From a virus, in the IMG/VR virus record IMGVR_UViG_3300032116_000312, positions 1 through 49,900 of that record: DNA of 49,900 nucleotides; one strand, given 5' to 3'. How positions within the stretch are numbered: the stretch's first letter is position 1; each line of letters begins with the position of its first letter. Of this stretch, positions 33,236 to 40,820 are shown one piece after another. The position numbers were made by a program, and so were the translations under genes. The notes beneath the pieces are model-generated. The model was not told the DNA's origin. It saw nothing but the letters and a program-made list of their open reading frames with translations, and searched no databases.

Positions 33236-36175
33236 ATGAGCCAGCAAGAGATTGAAAGCCTCTTCGGCGGCTCTGCTCCGGCAGCGGCAGATAAAAAAAC
33301 TGTTGCACCAACAACGTCTGCAGAACTGAGCCAAACATTTCCTCAAGGATCTCAAGAAGTCGGCGGTTCAATGTATACCGCCATTCAATTTCCGTCCGGC
33401 TTCAATGCGGCCGCGATGAAGCTGATTGGCATGCCCGTTGACATCGTCAACTGGGGCTTCAGGAAGGTTGGCCTCCCTGTTTCTGAAAAGCCTTTCATGG
33501 GCGAAGACTTTCTCCGCGAGCAGGCGGCAAAGATTGGCATCGAGCCGGACAAGTATCCGGCCCGCAATCTCACGGAGAAGGTTGTTCGCGCAGGCGGCGA
33601 GGCCGCTGGCTATGCGCTCCTTCCGCAGGCCGGTCTTGAGGCGACTGCGAGCCGCGTCATGGGCGCAATCCCGAAGGCCCCTGCGGGCATCACGGCCCGT
33701 GAAACTGCTGAGAAAGTCTTTGGCGCAAGCAGGCCGGGTTCTCTTGCCGCGACTGGCGCTAACATTGCCACCAACGTCGGCGGCGGTGCTGGCGCTGAAT
33801 TGGCAATGGAGATGGTGCCTGAACGCTTTAAGACCCTCGCCGGTATGGCGGGCGGTATTACTGGCGCAGGATTGACGCAGCTCGGCGTCGAGGGCGCAAA
33901 GACATTCCCGAAGATGGGACGTGCCGCCTTTGAGTATCTGCAGCCAATCTTCGACCCTAAAAAGGCGGCAGCGCAGCAGTTCGCCGAAGGCGTTGGCAGC
34001 CGCAATCGCATGCTCGACATCATTGAGAACGAGCAGCAAGAGCTGGTCCCCGGATCTAGGCCGACAACATTCGAGCTGACTGGCGACACCGCCACGGGCC
34101 AAATGCAGCGTCAGGCCGAGACACGCACGCCCGAGAAATTTCTTGAACGTCGCGGCGAGCAGGCTACGGCTCGGCAGGAGGCCCTCGAAGGCGTAGCCCC
34201 GACCGGCTCGCCATTAGAAGTTCCTAAATTTTTCCGCCAAGGTCTGGACGCGATCGAGGCCCGTGAGAATGAAATCATTCAGCGTGCAGAGCAGCGTGCC
34301 CGTGACGCTATTGAGCGCATGGGCGGCGAAGGCACACCCGAAGAATACGGACGTCTTCTTCGTCAATTCACGCAGGAGGCGAAAGATGCAGCCAATAAAG
34401 AACGCCGTGAACTTTATTCGGCAATTGACCCTCAAGGCACACTTAACATCGTTTCTCGCGACGTGCGTGGGGCTGCTGACCGCATTGCGGCAGAGGCTGG
34501 CGCAGATCTGGCACGGCCTCTCGAAGGTGAAGTGGCCGCGATCGTAAATGCCGCTCGGGGCATTGGCGACGTCATCCCGTTTGCAAGCATGCGTGCCCTC
34601 GACACACGCATAGGCGACGCCATGCGCGCGGAACTTCGCACAAACGGCGAGACAAACACCTATCGCCAGCTTGTTCAGATGAAGAACAGCGTCGCCAATG
34701 CAATTGATGACGCTGTCGAAAATCAGATCAAGTATGAAGCGGACACTGCTCTTGCTGGCAAGACGGTGACTGAAGGCACGCTTGAGCCGAACTTGACGCC
34801 TGAAGCGATCAAAAGCCTTGAGGACGCGAAGGCCGCAAACAAGGAATATATTGAAACATTCCGTCAGGGGCCTGTTGGCGAGGCGCTCCGCCCCGGCCAA
34901 AGCCGTGGCCAGTACAAGCTTGCATTTGACGCGCAGGTAGGCCCGAAGTTCTTCCGCGCTGGCGACACCGGCTTCGAGACGGCTCAGGGCTTCATGAAGG
35001 CCGTTGGCGACGACAAGCGCGCCATGGACACAATGAACGACTATATTGTCTCCCGCGCCTTCAATGAGACCAGAGATCCCAAGACCGGACTTGTGGATCC
35101 TAAGAAGTTTGACGCTTGGGTGGACAAGCACGACAGCGCGCTCCGCGCCTTCCCCGACGTCGCCGACAAGCTTTCGTCAGCCGTGAAGATGTCTGAGGCG
35201 GCAATCGATATTGCTGCCCGCTCGCGCGCCACCATCGAGACCGCGCAGAAGAGTGAAGTCAGCAAGCTTATTGGTGCTGCAGACGACCAGTCCGTCTCTC
35301 AGGCAATCGGGAACATCTTCCGCCAGCCAAATGCGCAGCGCACTATGCGCAATTTGGCAGAAGCTGCAGCAGCAAGTCCTGACGCGGCTGCTGGACTTCA
35401 GCGCGCCGTGGCGGACCACATCCGCCAGCGTTTCATCTCGACCGCAGAGGCTGGGACGTCTGATGCCAATCTGATCAACTCCGCCAGCTTCCAGAAATTT
35501 GTTCGCGACAATCGCAGGACGCTTGAGCAGGTCTTTGACAAAGATCAGGTCAATGCCATGCAGGCGCTGGCCGACGACTTGAACCGCAGCGCGCGTTCGA
35601 CGACCGGCAGTGCGCTTCCGGGCCGCTCGACGACTGCTCAGGACATCACGCCGACGATCGCGAAAGGCAAGTCCTATTGGGACGGCCTCGTGCGCGGCGC
35701 TGGAACTCTTTTGGCCCCAATTATCGGCGGTGGCGCTACTAGTGCCGCTGCTGGCCCTGTGGCTGGTGTGGCTGCGTTTGGCACGCTTGTCGGAGCCAAT
35801 ATCATTGGCAGCATGCGTGCGGCTGGCATGCAGAAGGTCGATGACCTCATCACCGACGCGCTCCTGAACCCAACTCTGGCCCGTGAGTTACTCCGTGCGG
35901 CACCCCGCAAGGACACGCCGGAGGCCGCGCGCAGTCTGTCTGAGGCCATTGCGAACACGGTCCTCACGGGCGCAAAGCAGCCCGTCCAGACAATGGGTCC
36001 GCTGACGATCTACGGCCCCGGCGACCGCACGGGCCGCGCGTCTGGCGGCGCTGTTAACCTGATGGCGCTGTCGAAGGCCGCCAAGAAGCAAGTCACGCAA
36101 GTCACCGAGCCTCTCCTGAACGAGAGCGACGACACTGTCGCCCACGCTCTTGAGATCGCCAACAAGCAAATCTGA
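33236..36175 (+). CDS. Large internal virion/ejection protein
   Basis: A 979-aa protein, largely helical, with Gly/Ala-rich hydrophobic segments (about residues 175-225 and 820-860) that could insert into membranes. The middle is a long charged helical region, and the end carries a RASGGAVNL motif and a helical tail (VAHALEIANKQI). It starts right after the S74-containing giant. Such pairs of very large helical proteins at the end of the tail region are typical DNA-ejection proteins that form a channel across the periplasm. No enzymatic motif was seen. The assignment is from build and context. Confidence 0.68.
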   Translation: MSQQEIESLFGGSAPAAADKKTVAPTTSAELSQTFPQGSQEVGGSMYTAIQFPSGFNAAAMKLIGMPVDIVNWGFRKVGLPVSEKPFMGEDFLREQAAKIGIEPDKYPARNLTEKVVRAGGEAAGYALLPQAGLEATASRVMGAIPKAPAGITARETAEKVFGASRPGSLAATGANIATNVGGGAGAELAMEMVPERFKTLAGMAGGITGAGLTQLGVEGAKTFPKMGRAAFEYLQPIFDPKKAAAQQFAEGVGSRNRMLDIIENEQQELVPGSRPTTFELTGDTATGQMQRQAETRTPEKFLERRGEQATARQEALEGVAPTGSPLEVPKFFRQGLDAIEARENEIIQRAEQRARDAIERMGGEGTPEEYGRLLRQFTQEAKDAANKERRELYSAIDPQGTLNIVSRDVRGAADRIAAEAGADLARPLEGEVAAIVNAARGIGDVIPFASMRALDTRIGDAMRAELRTNGETNTYRQLVQMKNSVANAIDDAVENQIKYEADTALAGKTVTEGTLEPNLTPEAIKSLEDAKAANKEYIETFRQGPVGEALRPGQSRGQYKLAFDAQVGPKFFRAGDTGFETAQGFMKAVGDDKRAMDTMNDYIVSRAFNETRDPKTGLVDPKKFDAWVDKHDSALRAFPDVADKLSSAVKMSEAAIDIAARSRATIETAQKSEVSKLIGAADDQSVSQAIGNIFRQPNAQRTMRNLAEAAAASPDAAAGLQRAVADHIRQRFISTAEAGTSDANLINSASFQKFVRDNRRTLEQVFDKDQVNAMQALADDLNRSARSTTGSALPGRSTTAQDITPTIAKGKSYWDGLVRGAGTLLAPIIGGGATSAAAGPVAGVAAFGTLVGANIIGSMRAAGMQKVDDLITDALLNPTLARELLRAAPRKDTPEAARSLSEAIANTVLTGAKQPVQTMGPLTIYGPGDRTGRASGGAVNLMALSKAAKKQVTQVTEPLLNESDDTVAHALEIANKQI

Positions 36176-36185
36176 GGAGCGGCTG

Positions 36186-37565
36186 ATGGCTACGCCAACA
36201 ACCAATAAAAGCATTACAAAGCCTGTCTATAACGAATATGCCTCAGAACCGACGGGCTGGTCTGGGCCGATCAACACAAACTGGGACGTGATCGACGCGG
36301 CCTTTGGCGGCTTTGTCATTAAAAACCCGACTGGATTGTCTGGAACACAAGCCCTTGTGTTGGCCGACTATCAGAAGCTGATCATCATCATTGGCACGTC
36401 TCTTACCGGGACGGCCACGCTGACGGCCAACATCACTTATACAATTCCGGCTGGCGTTGGCGGAAACTGGATTATCTACAACAACACGACTGGCGCGTTT
36501 ACGGTCACATTTGCGCTGGCTTCTGGCGGCGGCACGTCGGTTGTTCTGGGGCAAGGCACGCGCACCCTCCTCTTCTCGGACGGCACGAACGTCAATGTTG
36601 TCTCGGCAATCCCGCTCAATGACAGCATCACCGCCGCAATGCTCCAGACAGACAGCGTCACGACACCTAAAATTCAAAACGGTGCAGTGACGCTTCCCAA
36701 GATTGCCTCGTCCGCTCAAGCAACCTCAGCCGAGTATGTTGCGGGCAATCTCACGGCGTCCTTCAGCGGGTCCATTGGCGGCACGACATTGACGGTAACG
36801 TCTATTACAGCGCCCAATACCGTTGTCGTTGGCATGACGCTTTCGTCGGCGGGTGCTGGTTTCGTTGCTGGAACGACCATCACCGCTTTGTTGAGCGGGT
36901 CGGGCAGTGCTGGCAGCACTTACAGTGTAAGCGCGTCGCAGACTGTCTCGACGACAACATTTACTGGCACGACCAGCAACAAGATTATTCCTGTTTTTTC
37001 GGCGTGGGACTCGGCTGCCGTCGTGCCTCTGACTGACGCGGCCCAGATCACTCCCGACTTCGCAAGGGGCTACAATTTTTCTGTCACGATCGCGGCCAAC
37101 CGCCAGTTAATGAACCCGTCAAACCCTAAGCTCGGCCAGAGCGGTTTGATACAGGTAACCTGCGGGGCTCCTGCCACGACCACATTTACTGGCACAATCG
37201 ACAATACGGCTGGCACGCCCGCCGCTGGCACGACCCTGACGGTTACCGGCGCTTCGTCCTCAACGCTTACAATTGGCACTGTAATTACCGGGGGCACCGT
37301 AGCCGCCGGGACAACCATTACTGCCTTTGGCACGGGCTCGGGCGGCAACGGGACATACACTGTGAATACGTCTCAGCTTGTCACTTCATCATCCCTAGTC
37401 GGAACAACGGGCCGCACACTGACTTACGACACGGCTTACAAATTCCCCGGAGGAGTTGCGCCAGCATTGGATACGACGTCTGGACGATTGAATATCCTGA
37501 CATATTCGGTTTACCAGACGTCTCCCCTCAGCATCGTTGTAAGCTGCCTCAGCGGAGTTCGTTGA
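36186..37565 (+). CDS. Tail fibre-like protein with repeated beta modules
   Basis: A 459-aa protein. The N-terminus (NEYASEPTGWSGPINTNWDV) is a conserved attachment region of many phage fibres. A central beta domain is followed by two copies of a module of about 70 residues with TTLTVT, AGTTITA and GTYTVN/STYSVS cores, at DNA 36750-36970 and 37185-37400. The C-terminal strands end the protein without an S74 domain. The ATG at 36186 follows GAGGAGC; the longer frame overlaps the ejection gene. It pairs with the glycine-rich gene downstream as a second receptor-binding set. Confidence 0.72.
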   Translation: MATPTTNKSITKPVYNEYASEPTGWSGPINTNWDVIDAAFGGFVIKNPTGLSGTQALVLADYQKLIIIIGTSLTGTATLTANITYTIPAGVGGNWIIYNNTTGAFTVTFALASGGGTSVVLGQGTRTLLFSDGTNVNVVSAIPLNDSITAAMLQTDSVTTPKIQNGAVTLPKIASSAQATSAEYVAGNLTASFSGSIGGTTLTVTSITAPNTVVVGMTLSSAGAGFVAGTTITALLSGSGSAGSTYSVSASQTVSTTTFTGTTSNKIIPVFSAWDSAAVVPLTDAAQITPDFARGYNFSVTIAANRQLMNPSNPKLGQSGLIQVTCGAPATTTFTGTIDNTAGTPAAGTTLTVTGASSSTLTIGTVITGGTVAAGTTITAFGTGSGGNGTYTVNTSQLVTSSSLVGTTGRTLTYDTAYKFPGGVAPALDTTSGRLNILTYSVYQTSPLSIVVSCLSGVR

Positions 37566-37566
37566 T

Positions 37567-38250
37567 ATGCTGCCGGGTATCTCCAACGCCGCATTGCTGG
37601 GTGCTGGGGCAGTAAGCCCCGGAACGCAGACGTTCTCGACGGCCGGATCATTTTCTTTTGTCGTCCCCAACTACAACACGATCACCTTCACGCTGAATGG
37701 TGCCGGTGGTGGTGGTGGTGGTTCGCAGGGTAATGACGGGTACAGCGGAACGGCGGGAACGGCCGGTGGAGACACCAGAGTTTCATTTGGCGCAAACACC
37801 TTGAATGCTGGCGGTGGTCGCGGTGGCGGCGTCGGTCTTTATCGCGGCAACAATGGCGCGGGTGGTGCTGGCGGCATTGCCTCTGGCGGCTCTATAAATA
37901 CGAACGGCAATCCGGGAACGACAGGCTTCAACAATTCCAACGGCGGATCGTCTCCAAATGGCGGTGCTGGTGGCGTGGGGGCAAACCGTGCCCAAGCCAC
38001 GCCGGGAGAGGCACCCGGCGGTGGCGGCGGTGCCCCTTACCTTTTTTCTGGTGGTAGCTCTTCCTTCACCCAGTCCGGCGGCGGCGGTGGTGGCGGCGGA
38101 TATGTCTTTGCAAGCTTCACTGCGGGGTTAGGCCCGTTGCCGGGGTCAACAATCACATTGGTTGTAGGGGCTGCTGGTGCTGCTGGCGCGGTGTCTCTTG
38201 GAACTCCGGGGCCGGGCGCTGCCGGTAGAATTATCGTAACAGTAGCCTAG
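37567..38250 (+). CDS. Second glycine-rich receptor-binding protein
   Basis: A 227-aa protein. A short N-terminal part (GAGAVSPGTQTFSTAG) precedes a beta strand (SFSFVVPNYNTITFTLNGAG) and a polyglycine-rich domain, ending in GAAGRIIVTVA. The strand-then-polyglycine build and the GR-I-VTV end match the glycine-rich protein at 17903, so the two are probable paralogues using the same fold for receptor contact. It is the last gene of the late plus-strand block; its stop codon overlaps the stop codon of the converging GcrA-like gene. Confidence 0.7.
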   Translation: MLPGISNAALLGAGAVSPGTQTFSTAGSFSFVVPNYNTITFTLNGAGGGGGGSQGNDGYSGTAGTAGGDTRVSFGANTLNAGGGRGGGVGLYRGNNGAGGAGGIASGGSINTNGNPGTTGFNNSNGGSSPNGGAGGVGANRAQATPGEAPGGGGGAPYLFSGGSSSFTQSGGGGGGGGYVFASFTAGLGPLPGSTITLVVGAAGAAGAVSLGTPGPGAAGRIIVTVA

Positions 38251-38573
38251 CTCTGCTTATTTATAGGGATGTAGCAGAGCTTGTAGTGCTCTTTGCAATA
38301 TGACCGCTTGGCGACTGGCTCGCCGCAAAAGAGAGTGCCGAGATCCTCGTCGCTCCCGGTGACGTACCGGCACGAGTTATAGCGCAGGTCCATGATCGTC
38401 ACCTTTGGCTTCGCGCGAAGCTCCACCCTGCCGCTGATGCGCAGCGTGTAGACGTGATGGCTGACCTCTTTTTTAGAGAGGCCAACCTCAATTGAAATCT
38501 GGGAAAACGACAGGCCGCCTACCCAGAGTTCCAGTATTTTGTTGATTGCATCGCCGCCGCCGTGCATCTTCAT
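38247..38573 (-). CDS. gcrA-like: GcrA-like cell-cycle transcription regulator
   Basis: A 108-aa protein. The N-terminal helix-turn-helix (ILELWVGGLSFSQISIEVGL, then SKKEVSHHVYTLRISGR) and the C-terminal CRY...LFCGEP...SYCKEHYKLCYIP (Cys68, Cys83, Cys93, His96) follow GcrA of Caulobacter and relatives. GcrA binds sigma70-RNA polymerase and activates promoters with CcrM-methylated GANTC sites. This copy is shorter than host GcrA, mostly because the central linker is reduced. It lies 25 bp after the DnaA-domain gene. The start at 38573 is uncertain (TTG at 38576 and ATG at 38567 are alternatives), and no clear ribosome-binding site is seen. Confidence 0.8.
   Translation of the reverse strand: MKMHGGGDAINKILELWVGGLSFSQISIEVGLSKKEVSHHVYTLRISGRVELRAKPKVTIMDLRYNSCRYVTGSDEDLGTLFCGEPVAKRSYCKEHYKLCYIPINKQS
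38249..38281. other. Hairpin at the convergent gene ends
   Basis: A perfect 9-bp inverted repeat, AGCTCTGCT with AGCAGAGCT, encloses a 15-base loop at the point where the late plus-strand block meets the minus-strand arm. There is no T-run on either strand. It lies inside the 3' end of the GcrA-like gene and could slow or end transcription from both sides; this is uncertain. Confidence 0.4.
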
Positions 38574-38585
38574 CAAGCCCGTTAG

Positions 38586-38594
38586 TTATCCAAA
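38586..38594. promoter_or_regulatory. DnaA-box-like site before the GcrA-like gene
   Basis: TTATCCAAA on the plus strand matches the DnaA box TTATCCACA at eight of nine positions. It fills part of the 25-bp gap between the DnaA-domain gene and the GcrA-like gene. Binding has not been shown, and one such match can arise by chance. Confidence 0.35.
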
Positions 38595-38598
38595 GTCG

Positions 38599-39018
38599 CT
38601 AAAGGGCTGACGAAACTAGACTGGGCTCATCGAGAGTAGCGGTACGCTCGGTGAGCCTTTTTTCATGCGTCTTAATCGCGTGCAGTATCGTCGTGTGGTC
38701 CTTGTGGCCAAGAAGCTTTCCGATCTGCTGCAATGTCAGGCCGCGCTCCATGCGCAGGCGGTATGCCGCCTCCTGACGTGCCAGAACATACATCTGCTTG
38801 CGTGACGTCCCCTTGATGTCCGCAAAGCTCACGCCGTGGCTTTTGGCGACGCGGTAGATGATCTGGTCGGGCGGATTGATAAAGGTGGGCTCTTTAAATT
38901 CGATCACTACGGGCTTAGGCGGCGGCTCAAAGCTCTTCTCTTGTTTAAATTTTGATGTGTCGCTGATGCGCGCACGAACTGCGCGGTAGTGGGCATGCAA
39001 TTCTTCCAGCGTTTGCAT
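38599..39018 (-). CDS. Stand-alone DnaA domain IV-like DNA-binding protein
   Basis: A 139-aa protein. Residues of about 50-122 match the C-terminal DNA-binding domain of DnaA: VSFADIKGTSRKQMYVLARQ, YRLRMERGLTLQQIGKLLG and the signature GHKDHTTILHAIKTHEK. The N-terminal 50 residues are charged and unstructured; the AAA+ ATPase domain is absent. It could bind DnaA boxes without initiator activity, thereby competing with host DnaA, or mark a phage origin. The ATG at 39018 follows AGGGAG; an earlier ATG at 39060 would run through the terminator hairpin and is rejected. The GcrA-like gene follows. Confidence 0.85.
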   Translation of the reverse strand: MQTLEELHAHYRAVRARISDTSKFKQEKSFEPPPKPVVIEFKEPTFINPPDQIIYRVAKSHGVSFADIKGTSRKQMYVLARQEAAYRLRMERGLTLQQIGKLLGHKDHTTILHAIKTHEKRLTERTATLDEPSLVSSAL

Positions 39019-39031
39019 TGATTGGCTCCCT

Positions 39032-39060
39032 AAAGAAAAAGTGGGCGCTTTCGCGCCCAC
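39032..39060 (-). terminator. Rho-independent terminator before the DnaA-like gene
   Basis: On the minus strand a perfect 8-bp stem, GTGGGCGC with GCGCCCAC, has a GAAA tetraloop and is followed by TTTTTCTTT. It lies two bases after one stop codon, and its T-run ends four bases before the AGGGAG ribosome-binding site of the next gene. Expression of that gene therefore depends on read-through. Confidence 0.9.
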
Positions 39061-39062
39061 CG

Positions 39063-39353
39063 TCAGTTCTTCTTGTCCATTTGTTCCATGGCCTCTTTGG
39101 CCGCGTCGAAATTGTTCTCAATCAACTTGCGGACGTCGCTCACATAGGCGTCGAGGCCGTCGAGTGCCGCCTCCTTAGTGCGAGCCCCTCCGAACAAGAG
39201 GCCAGCAAGCAGGTTCGTGTTGAACGTGGCGAGCGTGCTGATGTTCTCGTAGGGGTCGCCATTCGGGATGGCGTCGAGCAGCGCGACGGCCAGATGGCGC
39301 AGGCCCTCGTCGGTAAGTTCTATTTCGTTGCCCTTTGTGTCTTCGTCGTTCAC
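39063..39353 (-). CDS. Small acidic protein of unknown function
   Basis: A 96-aa acidic protein, helical by pattern: ELTDEGLRHLAVALLDAIPN, a central TLATFNTNLLAGLLFGG segment and a charged helix to the end. It uses a GTG start that overlaps the previous stop codon (GTGA), with GGAGAG upstream, so it is translationally coupled to the previous gene. The central hydrophobic stretch is short for a membrane helix. No family is recognised. Confidence 0.65.
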   Translation of the reverse strand: MNDEDTKGNEIELTDEGLRHLAVALLDAIPNGDPYENISTLATFNTNLLAGLLFGGARTKEAALDGLDAYVSDVRKLIENNFDAAKEAMEQMDKKN

Positions 39354-39748
39354 TTGTTCTCTCCGTCGTTCTGGACAGGCGCGAACTTGGCGGCCAGATC
39401 CTTGATCTCCTGCTCCATCTCAACGTCAAAAATCTTGACCGTCGGCTGCTTTGGCTGGGGCATCTGCACCGGCACGGGGACGTCGTCACGGACCTGCGCC
39501 GCCTCTGCCGCAAAGGCGAGGTAGTTGATGCCATCGAAGTAGTTGTCGGCCTTCTTGCGATCGGAGCGGATGCGGGCCAGCTTCAGGCAGTGGAGCATCA
39601 TGTTTACCTGATAGGGCGTGATGTCCTCGCCCGTGATCGTGTTGTAGATGACGCAAACACGTTCAGCCGTGTCGTTCACGTCGCCATATTCCAAAGTGCG
39701 ATCAGTAAAGATGGATGCGGATTTGGTGATGATGTCTGCATATTTCAT
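39350..39748 (-). CDS. Phage protein of the TLEYGD/DUF6378 type
   Basis: A 132-aa protein. Its first 90 residues (TDRTLEYGDVNDTAERVCVI, TGEDITPYQVNMMLHCLKLA, then a DNYFDGINYLAFAAEA end) match a common phage family often labelled DUF6378, with conserved YGD, a helical core and a D-x-x-GY/NY motif. The name is from memory and the function is unknown. The last 40 residues are Pro/Gln-rich and acidic. The ATG at 39748 follows AAGGAG; an in-frame GTG six bases earlier is less well placed. Confidence 0.7.
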   Translation of the reverse strand: MKYADIITKSASIFTDRTLEYGDVNDTAERVCVIYNTITGEDITPYQVNMMLHCLKLARIRSDRKKADNYFDGINYLAFAAEAAQVRDDVPVPVQMPQPKQPTVKIFDVEMEQEIKDLAAKFAPVQNDGENK

Positions 39749-39759
39749 TTTCACTCTCC

Positions 39760-40482
39760 TTAATTAATGCGCTTCATCAGATCATTGATGCGCTTCGACA
39801 AGTCACTGATCGCCTGATCAGTGGTAATCTTTTCCTTCTTCAGCTCAGTCAGGACGCGTTCCTGACTGGTCAGAAGGCCCGTAAAATCCCTGATAGACAC
39901 TTCAATCTTCTTTTGAAGTGCCTGTCCTTTCTCAATTACGCCATTCATTTGCAGGACTTCCTGCCGTGCTCCCGAGCCGAACTCTGGCCCGAAATTGTCT
40001 TCCCGGATGCCCTTCACCCACGCAAGTGGAACTTTCAGGCCCTCGGCGACGCGGGTGTCATTCCACCCGGTGTCATAGCCGCGCATCTCGTCGATGTAAT
40101 GACTATCAATCTCAGAGAAAATGATGCGGCGGTCTTCTCTCGTAATTTCCGGCGGCGGGTCTGCTCTCACAGTATCGATCTCCATTTTAATTGCGGGCGC
40201 TGGCCCTTCACTTGTCTTTGGTTCTGTTTTCTTTTTCTTCAATTCCAATTCTTTGGCTATGCATGCCGGGCACAAGTCATCTCTGACCCGGTGGCCGACA
40301 CGCCAGCCCTTCTGAGTGAACTTCTTCGCTGTCACCTCCGGCGGAAGAGAGCCAGAATGCGTGGCATTTGCGATCACTTCTGAATTGGAACAGGCGCGAC
40401 ACTTGATGAGATAACCAGACTTCGCTTTCCCATCTACAATATGCGGCGACCTAATAAATGTTCTCCCATGCGGCACTGACAT
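39760..40482 (-). CDS. Zinc-ribbon/coiled-coil protein, possible DNA-binding regulator
   Basis: A 240-aa protein. An N-terminal zinc ribbon uses Cys28/Cys31 and Cys71/Cys74. A Lys-rich linker leads to a helical segment (EITREDRRIIFSEIDSHYID, then VAEGLKVPLAWVKGIRE) that looks like a helix-turn-helix, and the last 75 residues form a coiled coil. The ATG at 40482 sits six bases after GGAG in the leader ATGGAGATCGATATG. A near copy of that leader occurs inside the gene at 40173-40185 before an in-frame GTG (40170), which could yield a 136-aa form without the zinc ribbon. A regulatory role is inferred. Confidence 0.65.
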   Translation of the reverse strand: MSVPHGRTFIRSPHIVDGKAKSGYLIKCRACSNSEVIANATHSGSLPPEVTAKKFTQKGWRVGHRVRDDLCPACIAKELELKKKKTEPKTSEGPAPAIKMEIDTVRADPPPEITREDRRIIFSEIDSHYIDEMRGYDTGWNDTRVAEGLKVPLAWVKGIREDNFGPEFGSGARQEVLQMNGVIEKGQALQKKIEVSIRDFTGLLTSQERVLTELKKEKITTDQAISDLSKRINDLMKRIN

Positions 40483-40508
40483 ATCGATCTCCATATAATT
40501 TTCTCGAT

Positions 40509-40772
40509 CTACTCCATCGAGCGCGTGACGTTTCCCATTACTTTCACCTTGCCAACGTAGCGGTAATTGATCGCGATCTGACCGACCGGGTAGTAGGACT
40601 CCGCGCCGCGCGGCGCTTCGGTGTCACGATAAAACTCGTCAACGATTAAGAAATCGTTGCTCTGGAGAACATCGACAAATTCCTTCAGGCTTTTTGCTTC
40701 GTTCTCGCAAATAATTTGATGGATTTGCTGACCGGAGCGGGCAGGCATGTTCATTGTGATAAGGAATTTCAC
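40509..40772 (-). CDS. Small protein of unknown function
   Basis: An 87-aa protein with an alternating helix and strand pattern (KFLITMNMPARSGQQIHQII, KSLKEFVDVLQSNDFLIVDE, GQIAINYRYVGKVKVMG). It uses a GTG start six bases after GGAG. It lies between the putative single-strand DNA-binding gene and the zinc-ribbon gene on the early minus arm, which suggests a role in replication or regulation. No family is recognised. Confidence 0.65.
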   Translation of the reverse strand: MKFLITMNMPARSGQQIHQIICENEAKSLKEFVDVLQSNDFLIVDEFYRDTEAPRGAESYYPVGQIAINYRYVGKVKVMGNVTRSME

Positions 40773-40792
40773 ATCATTCTCCGTTGTGGGTA

Positions 40793-40814
40793 GGGGCGAG
40801 CCGAAGCCCGCCCC
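40793..40814 (-). other. Intercistronic hairpin after the SSB-like gene
   Basis: On the minus strand GGGGCGGGC pairs with GCTCGCCCC (one G-U) around a TTCG tetraloop, six bases after a stop codon. TACCCAC follows instead of a T-run, so it more likely protects or processes the mRNA than ends it. Confidence 0.5.
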
Positions 40815-40820
40815 GGTTTA

